Assembly (NCBI GenBank): GCA_030601545.1
Contig: JAUVTM010000010.1
Span: 1 to 16,227 of the forward strand
Reading direction: 5' to 3'
DNA length: 16,227 bases
From: Syntrophobacterales bacterium
GTDB taxonomy: Bacteria; Desulfobacterota; Syntrophobacteria; BM002
Below are positions 1 to 6,938 of this stretch, one piece after another. Made by a program: the position numbers and the translations under genes. A model generated the notes under the pieces. The model was not told where the DNA came from. It saw only the letters and a program-made list of their open reading frames with translations, and searched no databases. Position 1 is the stretch's first letter; each line of letters opens with the position of its first letter.

Positions 1-15
1 GGGCAGGACAAGCAC

Positions 16-1758
16 ATGAAGAACACTGAGTCCACTCCAGACACGATCCAGGGAGTCCGCTACCAGTGGCAGCTAAAAACCCCCTATCACAACCTGGCCA
101 AAGAGATTGAAACGGCTCTCGGGCTACCCCCCTTGGTGGCCCTGATTCTCGCCACCCGTCACATCACTTCTACAACTCAGGCCAGCGACTACCTCTATCC
201 CCGGCTAGAAAACCTTCACCCTCCGGACAGTATGCCAGATCTCGATAAAGCAGTTACTCGCATCGTTAGAGCTTTAGAGCAAGGAGAGCAGGTAGCTGTC
301 TACGGCGACTATGACGTTGACGGTATCACTGCCACAGCACTGCTGGTTCATTTCCTTTCCTCTTTAGATGGGACAGTACGTTGGTACATACCGCACCGTC
401 TTCAGGAAGGTTACGGTCTCAACAGTAAAGCTCTCCAAACTCTGCATGGCGAGGGTGTCACTTTGGTCATCACCGTGGACTGCGGCAGTACGAATCATGA
501 GGCTATCGAATTGGCTGGCAAACTCGGGCTAGATGTAATTGTCACCGACCATCACCTGCCTCCACATTCCCTGCCGGCAGCCACCGCCCTGGTAAACCCC
601 AAACGGAGTGAAGAAACAGAAGAACTCAGGGATCTGGCCGGCGTCGGTGTTGCCTTCTACCTTGCCGCAGCGCTTCGAGCCCACTTCCGTCGCGCCGGCC
701 GGTGGAGCACCGCTGACCAACCCAACCTCAAGAAATATCTAGACTGGGTTGCCCTCGGCACATTAGCAGACATGGCCCCCCTCACCGGCACAAACCGGAT
801 TCTCGCACGTTTCGGTCTTGTAGAACTGTCCCGAACTTCCAACTGCGGGCTGCGGGCTCTAAAGGCAATCTGTGGTCTGGAGAAAAATACAATCAGTGAC
901 TGGGACGTCTCGTTTCGGTTGGGCCCCCGTCTCAACGCTCCTGGACGTTTGGCGAGCGGAGACCTGGCTGTGCGCTTTCTCCTTAGTACTGATTCTGCTG
1001 AGGCCCGGAACCTGGCTTTTGAACTCGAGGAACTCAACCGTCAGCGCCAGCATGAGGAAAAACAGCTATTGGCCGAGGCTCTGTACCTTGTCGAGGCGGA
1101 TAGCTCTTTGGAGCAAAGTAGCTCACTGGTTCTTGCCTCACCCGGCTGGCACAAGGGACTACTGGGTCTCGTTGCCTCCCGCCTAGTCGAACGCTTCAAC
1201 AAACCGACCATCCTCCTCACTCAAGTGGAACAACACTGGGAAGGGTCCGGCCGTAGTTTTGGCACTTTCGATCTTTATCAGGCACTGCATAGCTGCAGAG
1301 ATCACTTGGTGCGTTTCGGTGGCCATAAGCAGGCAGCAGGACTGGGGCTCAGAAAGGAACTACTGGCAGAATTCCGCACTGCATTCGAAAGCGTTGTGGA
1401 GGAGCAAATGGACCCGGAAGACATCAGCCGAACAATGAAAGTGGACGCTATGGTTCATCTTGAGGAGATTAATCCTGAGCTGATGGCTTATCTTGAACGG
1501 ATGCAACCTTACGGAGTAGGCAATCCAGAGCCCGTTTTCTGTTGCCGAGGTTTTCAGGTGGAGAATCTGCAGATACTCAAGGGGTGCCATTTGCAGTTGC
1601 GGTTGAGGCAGGGAAAAGCACACCTCGGCGCCATTGGCTTCAACTTCATTGAGTCCGATCATCCACCTCCGGTTCCGCAGTGGCTACTCTTCAGCCCCAG
1701 ATGGAACCATTGGCGGGGCGAACAACGTATACAGTTGCACATCATAGATTATTGCTAG
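16..1758 (+). CDS. recJ: Single-stranded-DNA-specific exonuclease RecJ
   Basis: RecJ degrades single-stranded DNA 5' to 3' in recombinational and mismatch repair. The 580-residue protein has the family's usual length (E. coli RecJ is about 577). The DHH phosphoesterase core is visible in order: DYDVDG at residues 98-103, an Asp in VITVDCGS near 155, the DHH triad at 178-180, LVNPKR near 192-197, and LADMAPL with D252. RLNAPGRL follows near 304. The DHHA1 region carries SPGWHKGLLG near 375, GSGRS near 412 and FGGHKQAAG near 434, then an OB-like C-terminal part. These are the Mn-binding and substrate-binding motifs of RecJ, and none appears broken. The ATG is preceded by AGGA at bases 5-8, seven bases away, so the start looks right. 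Upstream context is outside the window. Downstream is a repeat-bearing spacer rather than a tight gene junction. Confidence 0.97.
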   Translation: MKNTESTPDTIQGVRYQWQLKTPYHNLAKEIETALGLPPLVALILATRHITSTTQASDYLYPRLENLHPPDSMPDLDKAVTRIVRALEQGEQVAVYGDYDVDGITATALLVHFLSSLDGTVRWYIPHRLQEGYGLNSKALQTLHGEGVTLVITVDCGSTNHEAIELAGKLGLDVIVTDHHLPPHSLPAATALVNPKRSEETEELRDLAGVGVAFYLAAALRAHFRRAGRWSTADQPNLKKYLDWVALGTLADMAPLTGTNRILARFGLVELSRTSNCGLRALKAICGLEKNTISDWDVSFRLGPRLNAPGRLASGDLAVRFLLSTDSAEARNLAFELEELNRQRQHEEKQLLAEALYLVEADSSLEQSSSLVLASPGWHKGLLGLVASRLVERFNKPTILLTQVEQHWEGSGRSFGTFDLYQALHSCRDHLVRFGGHKQAAGLGLRKELLAEFRTAFESVVEEQMDPEDISRTMKVDAMVHLEEINPELMAYLERMQPYGVGNPEPVFCCRGFQVENLQILKGCHLQLRLRQGKAHLGAIGFNFIESDHPPPVPQWLLFSPRWNHWRGEQRIQLHIIDYC

Positions 1759-1798
1759 TGCAGGTCAGGTGGTTTCAGCAGGGATCTTCGCCTAGATG

Positions 1799-1905
1799 AG
1801 GTTCCAAGCTGATGGAGTTATGGAGTGTTGGAGTAATGGAGTAGTGGAACACGGAAACTCTAAAGAGTTAAAATTATACCAACACTCCAGTACTCCATCT
1901 CTCCA
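1799..1905. repeat. Intergenic inverted octamer-repeat element A
   Basis: The 352-bp spacer 1759-2110 between recJ and the next gene holds no convincing gene. Its main content is this element. The left arm has tandem 8-bp units TGGAGTTA, TGGAGTGT, TGGAGTAA and TGGAGTAG (1813-1844). The right arm (1882-1905) has the reverse-complement units ACACTCCA, GTACTCCA and TCTCTCCA. The arms can fold into a long imperfect hairpin. A palindrome AACTCTAAAGAGTT (1856-1869) sits in the middle. The outer left flank AGGTTCCAAGC (1799-1809) is matched in reverse complement at 8874-8883, beside element C. Short open frames across it on both strands are by-products of the repeat. No transposase or target-site duplication is visible. 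It resembles a REP/MITE-like dispersed intergenic repeat, but its class is not known to me. Confidence 0.8.
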
Positions 1906-1989
1906 ATATGCCACGGATATGGATAAAGATGATCCATCAAGACTCCTACTCCGCTCCACGGACATAGCTGACGTTACTGCCAAAAACCC

Positions 1990-2021
1990 TTGTAAATGAC
2001 CGGGCCCTATGCTAGTAAAAT
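1990..2021 (+). promoter_or_regulatory. Weak candidate promoter for the envelope protein–pgsA pair
   Basis: TTGTAA (1990-1995) is followed by TAGTAA (2013-2018) after 17 bases, or by TAAAAT (2016-2021) after 20 bases. Either pairing resembles a sigma-70 promoter but neither is strong. It sits about 90 bases before the ATG at 2111, after the repeat element, in the only plausible stretch for a promoter of this two-gene unit. Confidence 0.3.
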
Positions 2022-2110
2022 GGAGCCCTGAAGATGACCGCTCTTGGCGCAGTGACGGCAGAACCAGCCACAGGGCTCTTCCTAACCGCTAACATTCGCC
2101 GTTTAAGGGG

Positions 2111-3304
2111 ATGATGAAAGCTCTACTATACAAGGTTTCTTGGGTCGTGTTGGTCTTGTGGTTGTTCTTCTTCGCCCTTTCTTCTCCTGCCCGAGCCCAG
2201 GATAAAGATCTGAACAGACCGCTGGTGGCCTCTGGCACGAGACCCATGCTGGAACAGGACTCGGCAGACGCACGAAAGCTGGCCCTGGAGGAGGCTTTAC
2301 GCGCTGCTGTGGAACAGGCTCTAGGCTGGCTCCTTCCTTCCGACCGCATAGTTCGCTATTATCCGCTCCTGTTGGATCATATCCTCAAGAAGCCCATGAG
2401 TTACATCCAGGACTATCAGATAGTCCACGAAGGTGTGACATTTGGACTATATCGGGTGACCGTGCTGACAACCCTGTACACCGAGGGGCTGACCCGTACA
2501 TTACGCCGTCTTGGTCTATTTTTACCTGCCAGCGAACGTCCCCGGATTGCGATCCTGGTTGCTGAGCGCATCAGCCCTGAGGCCCCCTGGCATTGGTGGT
2601 GGCAGACTTCCCTTTCGGAACATCGACAGTTTATATTTTCTCAGGCTCTCGCAAAGCTCATGTCTGCCCAGGGTCTGGTGCCACTAGATCCGAATCTGTT
2701 TTTGGAGAGCTTACCTGAGGATCCCATCTACCAGGAACCTATGTTGGGTGATGAGCAGGGTGAAGCCTTGGCTAAGGCTCTGGGAGCGGATGTGGCCCTG
2801 CTGGGTCAGGTTACTCACCGACCTGCCGGCACGGATTCAACTGGAATGGCTAGCGGCTCTCTACGAGCAGTGCGAGTGGAAAGTGGTAAGATTCTTGCCC
2901 GGGTCTCCGGCACTGTCCAGGTCCAGCCTTTCAGCGAGCATGCAGCATCTGACTACGGTTTTACTGCCTTGGCAGAACGTTTGACCCCGCACCTGGTGGA
3001 TGGTGTGCTGGCTCCCTTTGTCGCCGTATCCCGTGCCCCCAAGGAGGTTACCCTCCAGGTTGAAGGAGTGAGATTCTATGGTGATCTCATCCTTATCAAG
3101 GAGCACCTCCAACGCATTCCTGTGGTAAAGGCAATCAGGCAGATTCAGCTGAAGGCCGACCTGGGATCTTTTACCCTCGTTCTAGAGGGAAACCTCGATG
3201 ACTTGGAGAGTGCACTGGAGGGTCACGACTTTGGCACTTTTGTTACCAGCGCTGAAGTGACCGACGAAAACTTCATAGCAGTGACTATCCTCAACAAGAG
3301 GTAA
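2111..3304 (+). CDS. Secreted envelope protein of unknown function, FlgT/DUF2066-like architecture
   Basis: I do not recognise a named gene. The 397-residue product begins with basic residues, a strongly hydrophobic stretch (about residues 8-24) and an AxA-type cleavage site (SPARA, then QDKD), so it is probably exported to the periplasm. After it comes an alanine-rich helix with the pattern ADARKLALEEALRAAVEQAL (about 52-71), as in LPP20/FlgT N-terminal domains. A middle section, LGADVALLGQV followed by an ESGKIL turn, resembles the CsgG/LpoB/FlgT-middle fold. The C-terminal section, VTLQVEGVRFYGDL to NLDDLESAL, resembles the end of DUF2066 proteins. These similarities are from memory of family patterns. 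The start is ATG 2111 or 2114; AAGGGG lies directly upstream, which favours 2114. pgsA begins 12 bases after its stop, so the two are probably co-transcribed. A flagellar, lipoprotein or outer-membrane assembly role is only a guess. Confidence 0.75.
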   Translation: MMKALLYKVSWVVLVLWLFFFALSSPARAQDKDLNRPLVASGTRPMLEQDSADARKLALEEALRAAVEQALGWLLPSDRIVRYYPLLLDHILKKPMSYIQDYQIVHEGVTFGLYRVTVLTTLYTEGLTRTLRRLGLFLPASERPRIAILVAERISPEAPWHWWWQTSLSEHRQFIFSQALAKLMSAQGLVPLDPNLFLESLPEDPIYQEPMLGDEQGEALAKALGADVALLGQVTHRPAGTDSTGMASGSLRAVRVESGKILARVSGTVQVQPFSEHAASDYGFTALAERLTPHLVDGVLAPFVAVSRAPKEVTLQVEGVRFYGDLILIKEHLQRIPVVKAIRQIQLKADLGSFTLVLEGNLDDLESALEGHDFGTFVTSAEVTDENFIAVTILNKR

Positions 3305-3316
3305 GCCTCTCCTGCC

Positions 3317-3856
3317 ATGACCATTCCGAATTTCCTCACAATCTTGCGCATCTTGCTGACACCGGTGCTGGTTATTTTGCTCCTCGAAGGACGCCTCAGT
3401 GAGGCCCTTTTCGTCTTTATAATAGCGGGAGTCACTGACGCACTCGACGGTCTGATAGCCCGTCTGTATAAACAGAAATCCAGGCTGGGCGCCTTCCTAG
3501 ATCCGCTGGCGGACAAGTTGCTTCTGGTTACCACCTACGTAATTTTGGCCGTCCAGGGTCTGGTTCCAAGCTGGCTCACCGTCATTGTTCTCAGCCGGGA
3601 CGTGCTCATCGTTCTGGGGGTATTCGTTCTATTCATGCAAGACCTACCTTTTGAAATCAAACCTACCCTTGCCAGTAAACTGACCACCTGTACCCAGATC
3701 ATTACCGCAATTGTCACCATGGCAACAGCCTTGGCTGCGCCCCATCCGCTTCTCAAACATACCCTTTTTTACCTCACTGGCGCGGTCACGCTTGTGTCCT
3801 GGGGTCAATATATGGTCCGGGGAGTCCGCATTATGCAGGAAGCCGGGGACAGTTAG
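3317..3856 (+). CDS. pgsA: CDP-diacylglycerol–glycerol-3-phosphate 3-phosphatidyltransferase (CDP-alcohol phosphatidyltransferase family)
   Basis: This membrane enzyme family transfers a phosphatidyl group from CDP-diacylglycerol to an alcohol; PgsA makes phosphatidylglycerophosphate, the precursor of phosphatidylglycerol and cardiolipin. The signature D-x2-DG-x2-AR-x8-G-x3-D-x3-D is complete: D41, D44, G45, A48, R49, G58, D62 and D66. Its length (179) matches PgsA (E. coli 182), and the start MTIPNFLTILRI is typical. Several hydrophobic segments flank the motif, as expected for an inner-membrane protein. PssA or a cardiolipin synthase cannot be fully excluded because the motif is shared, but length and N-terminus favour PgsA. 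No Shine-Dalgarno is well placed; AGAGG at 3297-3301 pairs with CCTCT at 3306-3310 around the upstream stop codon, so translation may be coupled to the upstream gene. A repeat element begins on the base after its stop. Confidence 0.88.
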   Translation: MTIPNFLTILRILLTPVLVILLLEGRLSEALFVFIIAGVTDALDGLIARLYKQKSRLGAFLDPLADKLLLVTTYVILAVQGLVPSWLTVIVLSRDVLIVLGVFVLFMQDLPFEIKPTLASKLTTCTQIITAIVTMATALAAPHPLLKHTLFYLTGAVTLVSWGQYMVRGVRIMQEAGDS

Positions 3857-4074
3857 AAAAGCAGCAGGCAGCCACAAGTCATTACACTTCGTGCCTTTGC
3901 GCTTCGTTGTCATTACGGCTTCGCCGTCAGTACGCTGCGCTGTCATTTGTTGTAAGATGAAATCCGCAATCTGAAACCGGGAACCCGCCCGAAGGGTGGG
4001 AGTCCGAAGGACAAATCTGCAATCTAAAATCTGCCTGCTGCTTGCTGCTTGCTGCCTACTGCCTGCTGGCTTTT
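3857..4074. repeat. Intergenic mosaic repeat element B (heptamer array, inverted ends, GAA/TTC-loop hairpins)
   Basis: It starts immediately after the pgsA stop. The left end AAAAGCAGCAGGCAG (3857-3871) is inverted at the right end, 4059-4074. The right side has five tandem 7-bp units: TGCCTGC, TGCTTGC, TGCTTGC, TGCCTAC and TGCCTGC (4032-4066). Inside are three GTCATT repeats (3878, 3909, 3942) and compact palindromes with three-base loops: ACGGC-TTC-GCCGT (3915-3927), CCCGCCC-GAA-GGGTGGG and GTCC-GAA-GGAC (within about 3986-4012). An imperfect direct repeat of the AAATCnGCAATCT type flanks the last two (about 3960 and 4012). No open frame here looks like a gene. The hairpins could end the pgsA transcript, but there is no clear U-tract. 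Confidence 0.78.
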
Positions 4075-4086
4075 GGGAAATATTAC

Positions 4087-4114
4087 TTGACAGTGACCAA
4101 CTGTCTTGATACTT
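4087..4114 (+). promoter_or_regulatory. Candidate sigma-70 promoter for tRNA-Val
   Basis: A perfect TTGACA (4087-4092) is followed after 16 bases by GATACT (4109-4114). The predicted start of transcription lies near 4121, about 12 bases before the mature tRNA 5' end. The position directly after repeat element B suggests the tRNA starts a new transcription unit, possibly reading on into thrS. Confidence 0.65.
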
Positions 4115-4132
4115 AATATATGCTCTAATCAT

Positions 4133-4207
4133 AGGCACGTAGCTCAGGGGGAGAGCGCTACCTTGACGCGGTAGGGGTCTGGGGTTCAAATCCCCACGTG
4201 CCTACCA
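4133..4207 (+). tRNA. tRNA-Val (anticodon GAC)
   Basis: All four arms fold. The acceptor AGGCACG pairs with CGTGCCT. The D stem is GCTC/GAGC, the anticodon stem CTACC/GGTAG with loop TTGACGC (anticodon GAC, reading valine GUC/GUU codons), and the T stem TGGGG/CCCCA with loop TTCAAAT. The length is 75 bases with the 3' CCA encoded in the DNA (4205-4207). It lies 120 bases upstream of thrS in the same direction. It is a valine and not a threonine tRNA, so the proximity is not a tRNA-sensing arrangement for the synthetase. Confidence 0.97.
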
Positions 4208-4270
4208 GACCTACTCTTCAAAGGTGTTGATAACGACCTTCATGCGAATCAACTAATAGTAGTCAGCTAG

Positions 4271-4310
4271 AGGCATCGGCGAGGTAGAACTCGGGTGCCT
4301 TTTCTTATTT
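4271..4310 (+). terminator. Terminator-like hairpin between tRNA-Val and thrS (possible thrS attenuator)
   Basis: AGGCATC (4271-4277) pairs with GGTGCCT (4294-4300), with one G·U pair. An inner stem CGAG/CTCG encloses a GTAGAA loop. A T-rich tail follows, TTTCTTATTT at 4301-4310. The run ends 17 bases before the thrS ATG, so it either ends the tRNA transcript or acts as a leader attenuator for thrS. A second hairpin AAGGT-GTTGATAACG-ACCTT (4221-4240) lies just after the tRNA. No T-box core sequence was seen. Confidence 0.55.
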
Positions 4311-4327
4311 ATTGAGATGGAAAACCG

Positions 4328-6319
4328 ATGGACGAAATAAACGTATCAATTGGCAGTGACGAAAGCCAACGCTTGCCAAAGGGCATAAGTGCAGGGGAAG
4401 CTCTGGAACGTCTGCGAGTGAAAAAGGGCAACCCCGTGGTTGCCGCTAAGATAAACGGCGAACTCGTTGATCTCAGCAGACCTTTGGAACAGGATTGCAC
4501 CATCGAACCGCTGAACCAGAACAACGAAGAGGCCCTGGAGATTCTGCGCCACACTGCTTCGCACGTCATGGCCCAGGCGGTGCAAAGCCTGTATCCGGAA
4601 GCCAAAATTACTATCGGACCCGCCATCGAAAACGGTTTCTACTACGACTTTGATTACCCTGAAACCTTCAGTGTAGAGGATATTCCCCAAATCGAAGCTA
4701 AAATGCAGGAGATAATCCAGCGAGCTTTACCTGTCTTTCGCAGGGAACTGGATCGGCAGGAAGCAATCCGAATGTTCGCTGAGCGCAACGAGACCTACAA
4801 GGTCGAAATGCTGGAAGAGATGGACGAGCCGGTGGTGTCGGTCTACGGACAGGATGATTGGCTCGACCTCTGCCGCGGCCCCCACTTGGTTAACACCAGT
4901 GAGGTCAAAGCCTTTAAGCTCACCGGAGTTGCCGGAGCCTACTGGCGGGGTGACGAGCGCAATCCAATGCTGCAGCGCATCTACGGCACCGCTTTCTTTT
5001 CCAAGAAGGACCTTAAGAGACATTTACAACTTCTTGAGGAAGCAAAAAAACGAGATCACCGTAAGCTAGGGAAAGAACTCGATCTCTTCCATATAAGTGA
5101 TGAGGCGGGACCGGGACTGGTCATCTATCATCCCAAAGGAGCGTTGCTCCGCCATATCATAGAGACCTTTGAGAAGGAAGCACATCTCCGCCGCGGGTAT
5201 CACCTGGTCAGCGGACCGCAACTGCTCAAGACCGAAATGTGGAAGAAGTCGGGGCACTTCGAAAACTATCGGGAAAACATGTACTTCACAGAGGTGGAAG
5301 GCCAATCCTACGGCATCAAGCCCATGAACTGTCTGGCCCATATGCTCATTTATAAATCCACAATTCGATCTTACCGGGATCTGCCTATACGATATTTTGA
5401 GATGGGTGTGGTGCATCGACACGAAAAGTCCGGTGTGCTTCATGGTCTGACACGAGTGCGTCAATTCACTCAGGATGATGCTCATCTTATCTGTACCCCG
5501 GAACAACTGAACGACGAGATCAAGGGGGTTATTGATTTTGCCCTGGACATGCTGGATTTATTCGGTTTCGAGTACGAGATTGAACTCAGCACCCAACCAG
5601 AGAAACGTATCGGCACTGACGAAGATTGGGAAAGGGCCACCGTCGCTCTGGAAAAAGCACTTACTGATAAACAGCTCCCTTACAAAGTTTGTGCCGGTGA
5701 AGGCGCATTTTATGGTCCCAAAATCGACATCTTGCTGAAAGATGCCTTAAATCGTCGTTGGCAGTGCTCCACCATTCAGTGCGACTTCACCTTGCCGGAG
5801 CGTTTTGATCTAACGTACATCGGGCCTGATGGTGGAAAGCACCGTCCGGCGATGCTCCATCGCACCCTTCTTGGCAGCATGGAACGCTTCCTAGGGGTTC
5901 TCATTGAACATTACGCTGGTGCCTTTCCCACCTGGCTGGCACCGGTACAGGCCACCATCCTCACAGTTACCGACCGACATCAATCATACGGCGAGGAACT
6001 CTACAAGCAGCTCCTGAATAGTGGTATCCGAGTGGAAAAGGACTTACGGAACGAAAAATTGGGTTACAAGATCAGAGAAGCACAGCTGCAGAAGATTCCC
6101 TACATGCTGGTAGTGGGCGACAGGGAGGTGGAAGCCGCTGGAGTCTCACCTCGTCGAAGGGACGGTAAGGATTTGAAGCTCATGGAGGTGGCGGATTTTG
6201 TTGAACTGGTTAGGGAGGAAAACGCGGTAACCGATTCGATTCTTAAAGGTTCAAAACAATCTATTTCAGTTAACCACCAGAAGCTCAATTTCATCTCAGA
6301 AAGGAGGGAAGGAAAATAA
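4328..6319 (+). CDS. thrS: Threonyl-tRNA synthetase
   Basis: ThrRS charges tRNA-Thr in the cytoplasm and edits mischarged Ser-tRNA-Thr. All domains of the long bacterial form are present in 663 residues: N-terminal TGS domain (about 1-62), editing domain with HTASH (H75, H79) and DLCRGPH (C182, H186), class II catalytic core, and C-terminal anticodon-binding domain (about 535-635). The zinc ligands fall at C335, H386 and H511, almost the same numbering as E. coli C334, H385 and H511. Motif 2 is seen as RHEKSGVLHGLTRVR, motif 3 as HRTLLGSMER. A tail of about 20-25 residues beyond the usual end is encoded by DNA that also holds the infC ribosome binding site. The Shine-Dalgarno before ATG 4328 is weak; the ATG at 4317 is out of frame. 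Its stop codon overlaps the infC start. Confidence 0.98.
   Translation: MDEINVSIGSDESQRLPKGISAGEALERLRVKKGNPVVAAKINGELVDLSRPLEQDCTIEPLNQNNEEALEILRHTASHVMAQAVQSLYPEAKITIGPAIENGFYYDFDYPETFSVEDIPQIEAKMQEIIQRALPVFRRELDRQEAIRMFAERNETYKVEMLEEMDEPVVSVYGQDDWLDLCRGPHLVNTSEVKAFKLTGVAGAYWRGDERNPMLQRIYGTAFFSKKDLKRHLQLLEEAKKRDHRKLGKELDLFHISDEAGPGLVIYHPKGALLRHIIETFEKEAHLRRGYHLVSGPQLLKTEMWKKSGHFENYRENMYFTEVEGQSYGIKPMNCLAHMLIYKSTIRSYRDLPIRYFEMGVVHRHEKSGVLHGLTRVRQFTQDDAHLICTPEQLNDEIKGVIDFALDMLDLFGFEYEIELSTQPEKRIGTDEDWERATVALEKALTDKQLPYKVCAGEGAFYGPKIDILLKDALNRRWQCSTIQCDFTLPERFDLTYIGPDGGKHRPAMLHRTLLGSMERFLGVLIEHYAGAFPTWLAPVQATILTVTDRHQSYGEELYKQLLNSGIRVEKDLRNEKLGYKIREAQLQKIPYMLVVGDREVEAAGVSPRRRDGKDLKLMEVADFVELVREENAVTDSILKGSKQSISVNHQKLNFISERREGK
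6301..6307 (+). promoter_or_regulatory. Strong ribosome binding site that fixes the infC start at AUA
   Basis: AAGGAGG at 6301-6307 is a near-perfect Shine-Dalgarno eight bases before ATA at 6316. It lies inside the end of thrS. No other candidate infC start (ATT 6346 or GTG 6376) has a comparable site at proper distance. Confidence 0.8.
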
Positions 6320-6825
6320 ACAAGCACGTTAACGTAAATAACAGGATTAGAGCTCCCCAAGTCCGTCTTATAGGTGTGGACGGCGATCAACTGGGGATAG
6401 TGCCGCTGGAAGAAGCACTGGAGCGAGCAACGGCAGAAAAATTGGACCTGGTGGAAGTGGCTCCCAAAGCAATGCCGCCTGTATGCAAGATAATGGACTA
6501 TGGTAAGTACAAATACTTGCAGAGCAAGAAATCACAGGAGGCGAGAAAGAAGCAAACCATAATCCAGATAAAAGAAGTGAAAATCCGCCCGAAGACCGAA
6601 GAACATGATTATCAGTTTAAGCTGCGGCACATCAAACGTTTCCTCGGTGAGAACAACAAGGCAAAGGTAACTATAATGTTCCGCGGGCGAGAAATAGCCC
6701 ATTCTCAACTAGGATTGAAAGTCCTCGAGCGTATCATTGCGGACACTGAAGAAGAAAGCGTTGTGGAACAAACGCCCAAGCTCGAGGGAAGAAACATGAC
6801 CATGATACTGGCTCCTCGCTCGTAA
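6316..6825 (+). CDS. infC: Translation initiation factor IF-3, apparent AUA start codon
   Basis: IF-3 binds the 30S subunit, prevents premature 50S joining and rejects non-standard initiation codons. Translated from ATA 6316, the product is 169 residues and starts M-N-K-H-V-N-V-N-N-R-I-R-A-P, lining up with the N-terminus of known IF-3 (E. coli N-R-I-N-G-E-I-R-A). The N-domain contains LVEVAP and PPVCKIMDYGKYKY, the linker KKQTIIQIKEVKIRP, and the C-domain RGREIAHSQLG and MILAPRS at the end. The first ordinary start, GTG 6376, would remove about 20 conserved residues. Starting at AUA matches the known strategy in which infC uses a rare start (AUU in E. coli) so that IF-3 represses its own translation. 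The start overlaps the thrS stop in a four-base ATAA, so coupling to thrS is also likely. Confidence 0.93.
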   Translation: MNKHVNVNNRIRAPQVRLIGVDGDQLGIVPLEEALERATAEKLDLVEVAPKAMPPVCKIMDYGKYKYLQSKKSQEARKKQTIIQIKEVKIRPKTEEHDYQFKLRHIKRFLGENNKAKVTIMFRGREIAHSQLGLKVLERIIADTEEESVVEQTPKLEGRNMTMILAPRS

Positions 6826-6868
6826 CTTTGCGGGCTGTCGCTGCCGTCTTCCTCAACCTAGAAACCTC

Positions 6869-6897
6869 TTGACAATTTCTGGACGAGAAGATATCTT
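6869..6897 (+). promoter_or_regulatory. Candidate promoter for rpmI-rplT
   Basis: TTGACA (6869-6874) and TATCTT (6892-6897) are separated by 17 bases in the 113-base infC-rpmI gap. It would start a transcript near 6904 with a short leader. It would let the ribosomal protein genes be expressed apart from thrS-infC. Confidence 0.6.
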
Positions 6898-6938
6898 TTT
6901 TGGTTCGTTTGTAGTACTGAGACCACACGGGAGTTACA

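Noticed and set aside
1792..1999. Short open frames on both strands across element A
   Set aside because: Both are translations of the octamer repeat itself and have no gene-like features; such frames are a known source of false hypothetical proteins.
4032..4066. CRISPR or VNTR gene at the TGCYTRC repeats
   Set aside because: Five adjacent 7-bp units without spacers form part of an inverted-end element and encode no protein.
3644..4189. Minus-strand 181-codon open frame across the pgsA end, element B and the tRNA
   Set aside because: It overlaps a clear pgsA and a tRNA on the other strand, contains repeat-derived residues and has no gene signature.
4208..4327. T-box riboswitch controlling thrS
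   Set aside because: No T-box core or specifier-loop layout is visible, and the space of 120 bases is too short for a typical T-box.
4133..4327. Integration (att) site at the tRNA-Val 3' end
   Set aside because: No integrase gene and no duplicate of the tRNA 3' end were found in the window.
6376..6825. infC starting at GTG 6376
   Set aside because: It would drop about 20 conserved N-terminal residues and has no ribosome binding site at proper distance, while ATA 6316 has a near-perfect one.
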